From Allotamlana fucoidanivorans (GTDB lineage Bacteria > Bacteroidota > Bacteroidia > Flavobacteriales > Flavobacteriaceae), in assembly GCF_045788535.1 (NCBI RefSeq), contig NZ_CP074074.1, forward strand, positions 248,001 to 312,000: a DNA stretch of 64,000 nucleotides, in the 5' to 3' direction. The notes below the pieces were generated by a model that had not been told where the DNA came from, made no database searches, and saw only the letters and a program-made list of their open reading frames with translations. The position numbers and the translations under genes were made by a program. Of this stretch, positions 9,088 through 18,914 are shown piece by piece. Numbering within the stretch: the first letter of the stretch is position 1; every line of letters begins with the position of its first letter.

Positions 9088-10272
9088 ATGCAATTACTAT
9101 CTGATAGAATTTTAAACATGGCTACGTCTGCAACTTTGGCCATGGCTGCAAAAGCTAGAGAGCTTAGAGGTGAAGGAAAAGATATTATCGGTTTGAGTTT
9201 GGGAGAACCAGATTTCAATACGCCTGATTTTATCAAGGATGCAGCAATTCAAGCTATAAATGACAATTATAATTCCTATACACCTGTTGATGGTTATGCT
9301 GAATTAAAAGATGCCATTATTACCAAATTTAAGCGTGATAATAATTTAACATATACACCAAATCAAATTGTAGTTTCTACAGGGGCTAAACAGGCATTAT
9401 TTAATATTGCAGGGGTTATGCTTAATGATGGCGATGAAGTTATTTTGCCTTGTCCGTATTGGGTAAGTTATTCTGACATTGTTAAGTTATTTGGAGGTGT
9501 TCCTGTAGAAGTAAAAACATCTATTGATACAGATTTTAAAATGACACCAGAACAACTGGAAGCTGCTATCACACCAAAAACTAAAATGATGTGGTTTAGC
9601 TCGCCTTGTAACCCCAGTGGTTCTGTTTACAGTAAAGAAGAATTACAAGCTTTGGTAAATGTTTTTGAAAAACACCCTGATATTTATGTGGTTTCTGACG
9701 AGATTTATGAACACATTAATTATGGAAAAGGCCATACTAGTATTGCTGAATTTGAATCTATGTATGATAGAACCATAACGGTAAACGGTGTATCAAAGGC
9801 TTTTGCAATGACTGGGTGGCGTATTGGTTACATTGGTGCTCCTGAAAAAATTGCACGGGCTTGCAATAAACTTCAAGGACAAGCAACTAGTGGAGCTAAC
9901 TGTATTGCACAGCGTGCTGTAATTACCGCATGTAATGAATCTCCTGAAAAAGTTAAATACATGATTGATGAGTTTAAAGGGCGTCGTGATTTAATTTTAG
10001 GACTACTAAGCGATATTGAAGGATTTAAATGCAATGTTCCTGATGGTGCATTTTATGTATTTCCTAATGTGTCTTACTTCTTCGGAAAAACATTAAAAGG
10101 TACTAAAATTAATAACGCTTCCGATTTTTCACTATTCTTATTGGAAGAAGCTCTTGTTGCCACGGTTACTGGTGAAGCCTTTGGAAACCCTGATTGCATC
10201 AGAATTTCTTATGCTGCTTCAACTGAACAAATCATAGAGGCTATTAAACGTATTAAAGAAGCTGTGAGTTAA
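9088..10272 (+). CDS. aspC: Pyridoxal-phosphate aminotransferase, aspartate aminotransferase type
   Basis: This 394-residue class I/II (fold type I) aminotransferase has the usual family length. Features are the N-terminal ATSATLAMAAKARELRGEGK substrate/PLP region, SPCNPSG in the middle, VVSDEIYEH, and the PLP-lysine motif SKAFAMTGWRIGY with Lys237. It transfers the amino group of aspartate to 2-oxoglutarate, and family members can also act on aromatic or prephenate substrates, so exact specificity is inferred. It is cytoplasmic. A perfect 30-bp palindrome follows the stop codon. Confidence 0.9.
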   Translation: MQLLSDRILNMATSATLAMAAKARELRGEGKDIIGLSLGEPDFNTPDFIKDAAIQAINDNYNSYTPVDGYAELKDAIITKFKRDNNLTYTPNQIVVSTGAKQALFNIAGVMLNDGDEVILPCPYWVSYSDIVKLFGGVPVEVKTSIDTDFKMTPEQLEAAITPKTKMMWFSSPCNPSGSVYSKEELQALVNVFEKHPDIYVVSDEIYEHINYGKGHTSIAEFESMYDRTITVNGVSKAFAMTGWRIGYIGAPEKIARACNKLQGQATSGANCIAQRAVITACNESPEKVKYMIDEFKGRRDLILGLLSDIEGFKCNVPDGAFYVFPNVSYFFGKTLKGTKINNASDFSLFLLEEALVATVTGEAFGNPDCIRISYAASTEQIIEAIKRIKEAVS

Positions 10273-10293
10273 TTAATTTCACATGACGATAAT

Positions 10294-10323
10294 AGAAAGC
10301 CACTAAATATTTAGTGGCTTTCT
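10294..10323. terminator. 30-bp perfect palindrome, bidirectional terminator
   Basis: Two 15-base arms (AGAAAGCCACTAAAT and its complement) meet without a spacer. They lie between the convergent aminotransferase gene and the small membrane-protein gene, whose stop codon touches the right arm. Confidence 0.8.
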
Positions 10324-10589
10324 TATTTTAAAAGCACATATAGAAAAGAGATAAACCCTAAAAGGAAAAGAATAAAACCAACAACTTGCTTTTGTCTTAT
10401 TGTTTTATTTTCGCGATGTATTCTTTCTTTAATTTTTAATAATTCTTCTGAAGTCAACTCAGGAAATTTTTTCAGCTTTATTTTAGCATAACTTCCGGAT
10501 AAGACTTTCTTTTCTTTTCTTTTATACAACAGATTTCTGTTGTTCTTTAATGAATTATTGGCAGCAGCCATTGAACCTTCTCCTTCCAT
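10323..10589 (-). CDS. Small membrane protein of unknown function
   Basis: This 88-residue protein has a lysine-rich N-terminal half, a short charged helix (SEELLKIKERIHRENKTIRQK) and one C-terminal transmembrane segment (VVGFILFLLGFISFLYVLL). It would therefore be tail-anchored with the basic part in the cytoplasm. A start at the internal Met7 (MAAANNSLKNN) is equally possible. I do not recognise the family. It is a single gene between two terminator/intergenic regions. Confidence 0.6.
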   Translation of the reverse strand: MEGEGSMAAANNSLKNNRNLLYKRKEKKVLSGSYAKIKLKKFPELTSEELLKIKERIHRENKTIRQKQVVGFILFLLGFISFLYVLLK

Positions 10590-10787
10590 GGTTTGTTAAT
10601 TTTTAAATATGAAACAATCGATAATAACTTTCAATGGAACCAAATGAAAGTCTATTTAACAAAAAGTAGCTGCTTTTACTTATAAGTAGCAAACATCACC
10701 CAAATGTTACATTTTAATTTTAACACAAGGAATTAAGGGATATCAAGAAAGTATGGTAAATACAACTAAACAAAAAAACTTTACGTT

Positions 10788-12281
10788 TTACCTATTGCGC
10801 CAAAAGAATGGGGTAAACAAAATAAGCACTGTAAAGAGCTCTAAACGCCCAATAAGCATTAAAAACGAAGCCCACCATTTCCCTATACCTGGTAATGCCG
10901 CATAATTATTTACTGGACCAAAATCTCCCAAAGCCGGCCCAACATTGCCCAATGTAGAAGCGGCCAGACCAATGGACGATTTAAAGTCTAAATCCATCAA
11001 TGAAAACCCTAAACTACCAATAATAAAGGATAACATATAAAGTATAAAAAAGGCTAGCACATTAAATACAATAAATCGGTTTATTGCTTTTTTATTATAG
11101 CGCACGGGCACTATGGCACTAGGGTGAAGTGTTCGCTTAAACTCTAAAAATCCATTCTTAATTAAAATTAAATGACGTACTACTTTTACACCACCAGAGG
11201 TACTTCCTGCAGAGCCCCCTAAAAACATAAGTCCGAAAAAGAAAACCACTAAAAATGGTGTCCATAAGGTATAATCAGCCGAAATAAAACCCGTAGTTGT
11301 AATCACCGTAAGCACCTGAAATAACCCATGCCTAAACGCACTTTCTCCTTCTCCCCAAACCATAGGGTGTGATATAGAGGACATACTAACATCTGCCCGA
11401 AAATAAATTACAAGAGATGCAATTGCCGTAAATACCGCAATAAACTTAAAGTAAAGTTTAAACTCTTCATCATGGATAATTTTCTGAAATTTCCCTTTGA
11501 ATGCAAAATAACTCAAAACAAAATTGGTTCCTGCTAAAAACATAAACAGTATAATAATATATTGAATCATTGGTTGATCATTCCAATACGCTACACTCGC
11601 ATTTTTTGTTGAAAACCCACCTGTCGACAATGTACATAACGCATGATTTATAGCGTCAAAAAATGACATACCAGCTACATTAAGTAATATTGTTTCTGCT
11701 GCCGTATACCCAAAATAGATAAGCCAAAGACGTTTTGCCGTATCAGTAATTCGAGGATGTAATTTATCTGTGCTAGGGCCTGGAGCTTCGGCTGCAAATA
11801 GCTGCATACCTCCAATTCCTAAAAGTGGTAAAATGGCTATAGCTAAAACAATGATACCCATGCCCCCAATCCAATGCGTCAAGCTACGCCAAAACAAAAC
11901 CCCTTTGGGCACAATTTCAATATCATTGAGAATAGATGCGCCTGTTGTAGTATAACCAGACATGGTCTCAAAAAAGGCATTGGTAAAACTAGGTATACTA
12001 TCTGTAATCATATAGGGCAAGGCCCCTGATAAAGACATAATTATCCAACCAAAAGTTACAACAATATACCCTTCGCGTTTACTAATTTCTTTCTGATGAT
12101 TTCTAGTAAAAAACATAATCAGCCCACCTATAATAAGTGTAATGATTCCTGCGGATACTATTTGCTGGGTAACACCATCATCATAAATTAGACTTACCAA
12201 AGCAGCCAGCAACATAAATCCTCCATTAAAAAGGAGCATTAATCCTAAAAAATGACTTATAATTTTAAAATTGAGTTTCAA
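10788..12281 (-). CDS. trkH: Potassium uptake protein, membrane channel subunit TrkH
   Basis: 497 residues of mostly transmembrane helices with the four-fold pore-loop repeats of the TrkH/KtrB family. Selectivity-filter-like segments include SGYTTTGASI, LCTLSTGGFS, ITTTGFISADYT and ASTLGNVGPAL, each with the conserved glycine. It forms the K+-conducting dimer in the inner membrane. The trkA gene lies 27 bp upstream on the same strand, which fits the classical TrkA-TrkH complex and a bicistronic operon. Confidence 0.95.
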   Translation of the reverse strand: MKLNFKIISHFLGLMLLFNGGFMLLAALVSLIYDDGVTQQIVSAGIITLIIGGLIMFFTRNHQKEISKREGYIVVTFGWIIMSLSGALPYMITDSIPSFTNAFFETMSGYTTTGASILNDIEIVPKGVLFWRSLTHWIGGMGIIVLAIAILPLLGIGGMQLFAAEAPGPSTDKLHPRITDTAKRLWLIYFGYTAAETILLNVAGMSFFDAINHALCTLSTGGFSTKNASVAYWNDQPMIQYIIILFMFLAGTNFVLSYFAFKGKFQKIIHDEEFKLYFKFIAVFTAIASLVIYFRADVSMSSISHPMVWGEGESAFRHGLFQVLTVITTTGFISADYTLWTPFLVVFFFGLMFLGGSAGSTSGGVKVVRHLILIKNGFLEFKRTLHPSAIVPVRYNKKAINRFIVFNVLAFFILYMLSFIIGSLGFSLMDLDFKSSIGLAASTLGNVGPALGDFGPVNNYAALPGIGKWWASFLMLIGRLELFTVLILFTPFFWRNR

Positions 12282-12308
12282 TACTTTTCGCTATTTATTA
12301 GAAGAGTT

Positions 12309-13658
12309 TTAAATAAAAAGTTTTTCAACACGCTTTATCGACTTCAGCAAACAACATACTACCACACGATCTCCTTCCTGAATTTTAAAACTTCCTAAGG
12401 CAATCATACCAACCCCATTTCTTATGACACCCCCAATAATGGCTGTTCTAGGAAAGTCAATAGACTTAATGGTTTTATTGCATACTGCTGATGTTGATTT
12501 TACCTCAAACTCTAAAAGTTCGGCATTAAGATTACTTAATTTGGTCATGGCGACCACCTCACCTCTACGTATGTATCTAAAAATATTATTGGCTGCTAAA
12601 AGCTTTTTATTAATTAAAGTATCAATACCAATAGAATGTGACAAATCAAAATAATCCATGTTTTCAACCAAAGCTATGGTTTTGTTTACCCCTTTTGATT
12701 TTGCGACTAAACATGACATGATATTAGTTTCAGAATTAGGCCCTACTGCTATAAAAGCCTCCATGTCTGATATGTTTTCTTCTTCAAGCACATCTACATT
12801 TCGTCCATCGCTATTAATCACTAAAACTTTAGTTAGCTCATCTGCAATATCAAAAGCTCGGTCTCTGTCTCCTTCTAAGAGTTTTACATTAAATCCTTTT
12901 TCACTTAAATCTCTGGCCGTTTTATAACCAATTTGATCGCCCCCCAAAATCATAACATCTTTAATCTCTTTGTTCTCTTTTCCTGTGAGTTTACAAAGCT
13001 CTTCTGCTCCGCCTTCAGACGTCACAAAAACTACATTATCACCTCTTTTAAACTCTGTATCTCCACGGGGAATAATGGTATATTGTGTACCAAAACGCTG
13101 AATAGCAATGGGTACAAAATGAATTTCTGGAAAAATCGCAGCTGCTTCTTTTACCGTTTTTCCAACAAAGGATGCCGACCTTGACAATGTTAGTCCAGCC
13201 ATTGTTAAAGCTCCGTTTTCAAACTCATAATTTTCATTGAATGAAGATTGTTTTAACGATAGCTCAATTTCTGAAGCAGCTAATGCTTCTGGAGATATTA
13301 GCTCATCAATACCAAACTTGGTAAAACCAACTTCATCTTTATAATTGATAAACTCAGTATTAGATATTCTGGCAATGGTTCTTTGTGCGCCCAATTGTTT
13401 TGCCAAAACACAAACAGTAATATTTGTGGTTTCACTTGAAGTTACAGCAATAAGCAACTCACATGATTCTACACGAGCCTCCTTTAGAATAGCTATAGAT
13501 GTAGAATCACCTTTTACTACTTTAATATCTAAATGGTTATTCGCGTAAGCTAAACTTTTTTTGTTTGTATCAATTAAAGTAATCTCTTGAGATTCGTAAG
13601 ATAGCAGTTTTGCCAAATGAAATCCAACTTCACCTGCACCAGCAATAATAATTTTCAT
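12309..13658 (-). CDS. trkA: Trk system regulatory NAD-binding subunit TrkA
   Basis: 449 residues with two tandem RCK units. Each is a Rossmann RCK_N domain (IIAGAGEVGFHLAKLL at residues 3-18; MILGGDQIGYKTARDL near 230) followed by an RCK_C domain (about 140-225 and 365-449). This double-RCK layout is the hallmark of TrkA. It binds NAD+/NADH or ATP on the cytoplasmic side and gates TrkH, encoded immediately downstream. Confidence 0.95.
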   Translation of the reverse strand: MKIIIAGAGEVGFHLAKLLSYESQEITLIDTNKKSLAYANNHLDIKVVKGDSTSIAILKEARVESCELLIAVTSSETTNITVCVLAKQLGAQRTIARISNTEFINYKDEVGFTKFGIDELISPEALAASEIELSLKQSSFNENYEFENGALTMAGLTLSRSASFVGKTVKEAAAIFPEIHFVPIAIQRFGTQYTIIPRGDTEFKRGDNVVFVTSEGGAEELCKLTGKENKEIKDVMILGGDQIGYKTARDLSEKGFNVKLLEGDRDRAFDIADELTKVLVINSDGRNVDVLEEENISDMEAFIAVGPNSETNIMSCLVAKSKGVNKTIALVENMDYFDLSHSIGIDTLINKKLLAANNIFRYIRRGEVVAMTKLSNLNAELLEFEVKSTSAVCNKTIKSIDFPRTAIIGGVIRNGVGMIALGSFKIQEGDRVVVCCLLKSIKRVEKLFI

Positions 13659-13871
13659 TTTTTAGTTTTCATAAAAATGTACGCAAATATAGTACAAAAT
13701 AGATATCAAGCATCTTAATACACTAATATAATTGGAACTGTGGGCTCAGACTAAAATCAAGTTACACCTTTTTGTTTACCATAAAAGATTGGTTAAAGAT
13801 TGTTTCATACAAAATAGCATGATGTACTAATTTGGCATGAATCAATGTATAAAAGTTTTAAATAAATTATG

Positions 13872-13879
13872 TAGGTTTG
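13872..13879 (+). promoter_or_regulatory. -7 box TAGGTTTG before ubiE
   Basis: A TAnnTTTG match 17 bp before the TTG start codon at 13896, so the transcript leader would be very short. Confidence 0.45.
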
Positions 13880-13895
13880 CCTAAAATTCAAGAAT

Positions 13896-14621
13896 TTGAC
13901 AAAAGTAAAACCATATAAGGACAGCACTTTAGGTAAAAAAGAGCAGGTGACTCAAATGTTTGATACTATTTCTAGAGATTACGATGGTTTAAATCGGGTG
14001 ATTTCTTTTGGCATTGATATCAAATGGAGAAAAAAGGTGGTAGAGATGGTTAAAAAAACGGCTCCTAGCACCATTCTTGATATTGCTACTGGAACAGGTG
14101 ATTTGGCTATTAACCTTGCTGAAACTCAAGCATCAAAAATTATTGGGTTAGACATAAGTAGTGGTATGCTTGAAATAGGCAAAGAAAAGGTTAAAAACAA
14201 AAACTTAGAATCAAAAATAGACATGGTTCTTGGTGATAGTGAAAATATGCCTTTTGAAGACAATACCTTTGACGCCATTACTGTAGCTTTTGGCGTACGA
14301 AATTTTGAAAATTTAGAAAACGGATTAAAAGAAATTTATCGTGTTTTAAAACCAACGGGGACTTTTGTTATTCTAGAAACCTCAATACCTACAAAAACAC
14401 CTTATAAACAAGGGTATAATTTTTATTCAAAACATATCTTGCCACTTATTGGTAAAATATTTTCAAAAGACAGAAGCGCGTATAAATATTTAAGTGAATC
14501 GGCCTCGGTTTTTCCTTATGGAGAAGCTTTGAACAATATTTTGCGTAAAATTGGGTTTATTAATGTTGAAGATTTTCCGCAAACTTTTGGTGTGGCTACA
14601 ATTTACAAATCATCTAAATAA
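13896..14621 (+). CDS. ubiE: Demethylmenaquinone methyltransferase
   Basis: This 241-residue SAM-dependent methyltransferase converts demethylmenaquinone to menaquinone, the respiratory quinone of Bacteroidota (menG activity). Motif I LDIATGTGDLA is at 61-71, then GLDISSGML, and the UbiE signature YRVLKPTG. The frame needs a TTG start at 13896; the next in-frame ATG (MFDTISRDYD, residue 21) would cut off the conserved N-terminal helix. The stop codon overlaps the region just before the porT start (ATG 14626), so the two are co-transcribed. The ubiE-porT pairing is, as far as I know, conserved in flavobacteria. Confidence 0.93.
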   Translation: MTKVKPYKDSTLGKKEQVTQMFDTISRDYDGLNRVISFGIDIKWRKKVVEMVKKTAPSTILDIATGTGDLAINLAETQASKIIGLDISSGMLEIGKEKVKNKNLESKIDMVLGDSENMPFEDNTFDAITVAFGVRNFENLENGLKEIYRVLKPTGTFVILETSIPTKTPYKQGYNFYSKHILPLIGKIFSKDRSAYKYLSESASVFPYGEALNNILRKIGFINVEDFPQTFGVATIYKSSK

Positions 14622-14625
14622 ACAT

Positions 14626-15354
14626 ATGAAGCATCTTTTTGCCCTAATTTTATGCACCCTAGTATTTCAATCAGTACATGCTCAACTTTTTAGTAAAGAA
14701 AAAGTAACCTATGATGCTAACCAAGGACGAGGCTCTACAGATAACGATTTATTACGATGGGGTTATTATTTGGGTATAAATAATTACGATTTCAATTTTG
14801 ATTACAACCAGGACAAGCGCGATATTTATGTAAAAAGAACTCCTGGGTTTAATGTAGGATTAATTGGTAATTTAAGAGTAAACAGCTTTATTGATTTAAG
14901 ATTTGAACCTGGTCTATGCATTACTACCAGAGAATTGTACTACAGCAGAACCTACTTTGAAGGGATAGAGGTAAGAGAATCTGATTTAATTAGAGAGGTT
15001 AAGTCTACTTACATTCATTTTCCGTTATTGGTAAAACTTTCAGCTAAACGCATTAACAACTTTAAACCCTTTGTAGTTGGTGGAATTTCTACAGCCATTA
15101 ACTTATCTAGCAACGAAAATAACCCTGAAGACAACAGCAACGGGCAATTTAGAACAACCACATATCCCCTCTTTTATGAATTAGGATTTGGGATTGATTT
15201 ATACTTTTACAATTTTAAATTCACCCCCTCTATACGTGGTATTTTTGGAATCAATGATGAACTGGTTAGAGATAAAGACCCCAATAGCCCTTGGACTAGC
15301 AATGTTGCAAGCATGAAAACCAGAGGCTTGTTTATTAATTTCACGTTTCAATAG
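14626..15354 (+). CDS. porT: Type IX secretion/gliding outer-membrane protein PorT
   Basis: 242 residues with a signal peptide (MKHLFALILCTLVFQSVHAQ) and then an eight-stranded-type outer-membrane beta-barrel with alternating polar/hydrophobic strands, ending in the aromatic TRGLFINFTFQ. Segments such as RWGYYLGINNYDF, KRTPGFNVGLIGNLR and RFEPGLCITTRELYY are typical of PorT/SprT. PorT is required for secretion by the T9SS, which exports cargo such as the 1655-residue protein at 923-5890. The start 5 bp after the ubiE stop places it in the ubiE operon. Longer in-frame starts inside ubiE would destroy the signal peptide. Confidence 0.88.
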   Translation: MKHLFALILCTLVFQSVHAQLFSKEKVTYDANQGRGSTDNDLLRWGYYLGINNYDFNFDYNQDKRDIYVKRTPGFNVGLIGNLRVNSFIDLRFEPGLCITTRELYYSRTYFEGIEVRESDLIREVKSTYIHFPLLVKLSAKRINNFKPFVVGGISTAINLSSNENNPEDNSNGQFRTTTYPLFYELGFGIDLYFYNFKFTPSIRGIFGINDELVRDKDPNSPWTSNVASMKTRGLFINFTFQ

Positions 15355-15358
15355 CACT

Positions 15359-16075
15359 TTAACGTCTAAACTCACTGAGCAAAATAGCCGCTGCAGTGGC
15401 TACGTTTAAACTTTCTGTTGCTTTTAATTTTCCAAATCTAGGAATGCTAATCTTTTCGGTAATTAGTTCTTCAACATCACTTGAAATACCATTAGCTTCA
15501 TTACCCATAACCAATACACCGTTCTTGGGTACCATTTTATTGTAGATATTTTCCCCATCCATAAAAGCACCAAAAACAGGCATATCAACACCATATAAAA
15601 ATTTTGGTAAATCAACATAACTAATATTTACTCTTGCAATAGAACCCATTGTAGCTTGAACCACCTTAGGGTTATAACAATCAACCGTTTCATGGCTACA
15701 AATTAATTCTTCAATACCAAACCAATCACAAAGTCTAATTATGGTTCCTAAATTACCTGGATCTCTTACATCGTCAAGCGCTACTATAAGGCCTTCCTTT
15801 TTTATTTCACGAGGTTTTGGAATTTTAAAAACACCTAAAGCTTTATTAGGATTTTTTAAAGCACTTATACGTTTTAAATCAGATTGCGAAATAACAACTT
15901 CATTTTTGGCATCAATATTGAAGCTTTCTACCGTATACAAGGTATCCATTTCTATGCTAGACCCTAAAAGTTCTACAATCCCTTTAACGCCTTCAACAAC
16001 AAACAGACCGTATTGTTGACGGTATTTTTTTTGCTTTATTTGGGTTATTAATTTTATTTGACTCTTTGAAAGCAT
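15359..16075 (-). CDS. TrmH-family (SpoU) RNA 2'-O-methyltransferase
   Basis: 238 residues. An N-terminal substrate-binding domain (residues 1-85) is followed by a SPOUT methyltransferase domain with the three knot motifs: LDDVRDPGNLGTIIRLCDWFG, VLVMGNEANGIS and SIPRFGKLKATESLNVATAAAILLSEF. Enzymes of this size (RlmB/TsnR-like) methylate ribose in 23S rRNA or tRNA; the exact target cannot be read from sequence. Its 3' end is 4 bp from the convergent porT gene. Confidence 0.9.
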   Translation of the reverse strand: MLSKSQIKLITQIKQKKYRQQYGLFVVEGVKGIVELLGSSIEMDTLYTVESFNIDAKNEVVISQSDLKRISALKNPNKALGVFKIPKPREIKKEGLIVALDDVRDPGNLGTIIRLCDWFGIEELICSHETVDCYNPKVVQATMGSIARVNISYVDLPKFLYGVDMPVFGAFMDGENIYNKMVPKNGVLVMGNEANGISSDVEELITEKISIPRFGKLKATESLNVATAAAILLSEFRR

Positions 16076-16166
16076 CTCCCCTTTTAAAATTTCAATAAAG
16101 AAAAGAAAATATTAATAAGTAAAATAACGCCTTGATATATTTAAGTATTTTTTATCCTAAATAACG

Positions 16167-16174
16167 TATTTTTG
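16167..16174 (+). promoter_or_regulatory. -7 box TATTTTTG before tamL
   Basis: A TAnnTTTG match about 80 bp upstream of the tamL start, in the gap between the divergent TrmH gene and tamL. Confidence 0.4.
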
Positions 16175-16254
16175 AACTCAAATTACCGTTATACACTTAT
16201 GGTAAATTGGTAAAGCGAAAAACAAATCATTGAATGAATTAACCTTAATTCCGT

Positions 16255-18780
16255 TTGAAAAAACACATCTCAAATAAATTTTTAATTGCCCTTTGTTTAG
16301 GTTTGCTCATATCATGCAACGCTGTAAAACGTGTAGAAGATGATGAATATTTGCTTACCAAAACATCCATTAAAATCAATGATAAGGTTGATAAAAGAGA
16401 AACTATTGAGAAATTAGTCATTCAACACCCAAACAGAAAAATAGTTGGTATTCCGTTGCGTTTACATATTTATAATTCAGCCAGACCAAATAAAGACTCT
16501 ATTTTTGACGCTTGGTTACACAAAAACCCTAAACGCCCAGAACGCTTAAAAAATGCTTTTTCACAAAAACAAGTAGACAAATTAAGAGCTTCATCTATTG
16601 GGTTTAACAATTGGCTTAAAAAAACAGGAGAAGCGCCAATTATTATTGATGACAAGAAAACAAAAAAGTCTTTAAAACTACTGGAGGCTTACCATATTAA
16701 TAATGGTTGGTTTGATGCCGAAGCATCTTATGAGTTGCAACCTACAAAGAATAAAAGGGCAGAAATCGATTACTCTGTTAAAACAGGATCTGCTTATATG
16801 TTAGACTCTATTACAACCAACATTAAGTCTCCCGTTATTAAAGACATCTACAAAACCATTAAAAACGAGTCTATTATAAAACCTAGTCAGCAATATCGTA
16901 CATCCAATTTTGATGCTGAGAGAGAACGGATTTCTAATAGTCTTAGAAATAATGGTATTTATCATTTCAACCAAGATTATGTCTCCTTTCAAATTGACAC
17001 CATAGGAACCAATAAAAATGTAAATGTTAAGTTATCAATTCAAGATAGAGCAATAAGAACACCGGATTCTATAAGAAGAGAACCTTTTGAAGTTTACAAT
17101 GTAAAAAATGTAAGTATCATCACAGATTACAATTATGAGAACAGAAACAAACCGTTTCAGGATTCTATATCTCACAACGGATATAATTTGTTTAGTTATG
17201 GTAAAATGAGGTATACCCCCAGAACCATAACAGATGCTATTTTTATTACACCTGGTGATGTTTATCGAGATAAGGATGTTACCCGAACATACAGACACCT
17301 TAAAGAGTTAAAAACCTTTAAATACCCTAATATTGAAGTAACCGAACACCTTGACAATACCCTATCAGACACAATACTTTTAACACCGCTTAAAAAGTTT
17401 AGTTTGGGTTTTGCTGCTGATGTGTCTCAAAGTAACATTCAAGCCATTGGTTTAGGGGTAAGCCCTAGTCTTCAAATACGTAATGTTTTCAGAGGAGCCG
17501 AAACCCTTGAAATTGCAGGAAAAGGCTCTATAGGTGCTTCAAAAGAGGGAAATAGAGAAAGTGATGCCTTTTTTGATATTATTGAATATGGGGTTGATTT
17601 GAGATTATCCATCCCTCGGTTTTTCTCGCCATTTTACACTAAACACCTCATCCCTAAACATATGTCACCTACAACCAATATTAGTTTATCAACTACCAGC
17701 CAAACGAATATTGGATTAGACAAACAAACCTTTAGCGGTATTTTTAACTACAACTGGTATCCTAATGACAAGGTAAGTAATAGGCTCGATTTATTTAATA
17801 TTCAATACGTTAGAAATCTTAATATTGACAGGTATTTTTTAGTCTACAATAACTCTTACCAAACACTTAATAATATTGCTAAAGACATTAATTACATTCC
17901 TTCTGAAGATGACCTATCTATTCCTGATGGTGCTGATGAATTTATAAAATTTGCATTAGGCCCTCCTCCGTCAGAAGATTTATCACAAGAGCAATTACTC
18001 ACCGTAAATGGTATTAATGAAAGAAAAACAAGACTAACAGAAAACAACCTTATTCTCTCCACAAGTTTCGGAATTACCATAGATGAAAGAAAAAATCTAT
18101 TTGATGAAGACTTTTCTATTTTCAGGGCAAGATTAGAACCCGCAGGAAACATCCTAAGAGCAGCATCTAATCTACTAAATCTCCCTAAAGATTCTAGTGG
18201 CCGATACACTCTTTTCAATGTAGCCTATTCACAGTTTGTAAAAACAGAACTTGATTATATTAAACACTGGGATTTAGGTAAAAAGAACGTACTCGCTATG
18301 AGAAGCTTTTTTGGTATAGCCATCCCATACGGCAACTCAAATAGCATACCATTTGCAAAAAGTTTTTTCGCTGGAGGACCTAATGATAACCGAGCTTGGT
18401 CCGCCTATAGCCTAGGGCCTGGTAGTTCAAAATCAAATAATGAATTTAACGAGGCGAATATGAAAATTGCGCTTAGTGTAGAACAACGTTTTAATATTTT
18501 CGATAAATTTTATGGCGCTGTATTTGTTGATGCTGGAAATATTTGGAATGTTCTTGATAGTGCAACCGATGACAAAGCTATTTTTAACGGTTTCAGTGAT
18601 TTAAAGGATATTGCCGTAGGCTCTGGTATTGGCTTTAGATATGACTTTAGATTTTTTGTATTTAGGCTTGATATAGGTTTTAAAACCTACGATCCGTCAT
18701 ATGGTGAAGATAATCGTTGGTTTAATGACTATAATTTTAGAAACGCTGTTTACAATATTGGAATAAACTACCCCTTTTAA
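16255..18780 (+). CDS. tamL: Omp85-family translocation and assembly lipoprotein TamL
   Basis: 841 residues. The N-terminus MKKHISNKFLIALCLGLLIS-C gives a lipobox with Cys21, so this Omp85 protein is lipidated, which is the feature that defines TamL, the Bacteroidota version of TamA. POTRA-like modules fill about 30-375 and a 16-stranded barrel of the bacterial surface antigen family fills the rest. The RGS-type L6 loop region appears around SFFAGGPNDNRAWSAYSLGPG. It works in outer-membrane protein and lipid assembly, usually with TamB; no tamB is in this window. The start is TTG at 16255, the only start that keeps the lipoprotein signal. Confidence 0.87.
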   Translation: MKKHISNKFLIALCLGLLISCNAVKRVEDDEYLLTKTSIKINDKVDKRETIEKLVIQHPNRKIVGIPLRLHIYNSARPNKDSIFDAWLHKNPKRPERLKNAFSQKQVDKLRASSIGFNNWLKKTGEAPIIIDDKKTKKSLKLLEAYHINNGWFDAEASYELQPTKNKRAEIDYSVKTGSAYMLDSITTNIKSPVIKDIYKTIKNESIIKPSQQYRTSNFDAERERISNSLRNNGIYHFNQDYVSFQIDTIGTNKNVNVKLSIQDRAIRTPDSIRREPFEVYNVKNVSIITDYNYENRNKPFQDSISHNGYNLFSYGKMRYTPRTITDAIFITPGDVYRDKDVTRTYRHLKELKTFKYPNIEVTEHLDNTLSDTILLTPLKKFSLGFAADVSQSNIQAIGLGVSPSLQIRNVFRGAETLEIAGKGSIGASKEGNRESDAFFDIIEYGVDLRLSIPRFFSPFYTKHLIPKHMSPTTNISLSTTSQTNIGLDKQTFSGIFNYNWYPNDKVSNRLDLFNIQYVRNLNIDRYFLVYNNSYQTLNNIAKDINYIPSEDDLSIPDGADEFIKFALGPPPSEDLSQEQLLTVNGINERKTRLTENNLILSTSFGITIDERKNLFDEDFSIFRARLEPAGNILRAASNLLNLPKDSSGRYTLFNVAYSQFVKTELDYIKHWDLGKKNVLAMRSFFGIAIPYGNSNSIPFAKSFFAGGPNDNRAWSAYSLGPGSSKSNNEFNEANMKIALSVEQRFNIFDKFYGAVFVDAGNIWNVLDSATDDKAIFNGFSDLKDIAVGSGIGFRYDFRFFVFRLDIGFKTYDPSYGEDNRWFNDYNFRNAVYNIGINYPF

Positions 18781-18872
18781 GTTATTTATTTTTCAACCTT
18801 ACACTATAACGTTTTAGTAGTATTTTAACCATTTCAAGACTTAAAAGCCAAAAAACTTAGTTAAAAAATTCT

Positions 18873-18880
18873 TATTTTTG
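18873..18880 (+). promoter_or_regulatory. -7 box TATTTTTG before fbaA
   Basis: A TAnnTTTG match 35 bp upstream of the aldolase ATG, in the right place for a strong housekeeping promoter. Confidence 0.5.
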
Positions 18881-18914
18881 TGCCTCAATAATTTAGAAAT
18901 CTTTTAATTAGAAC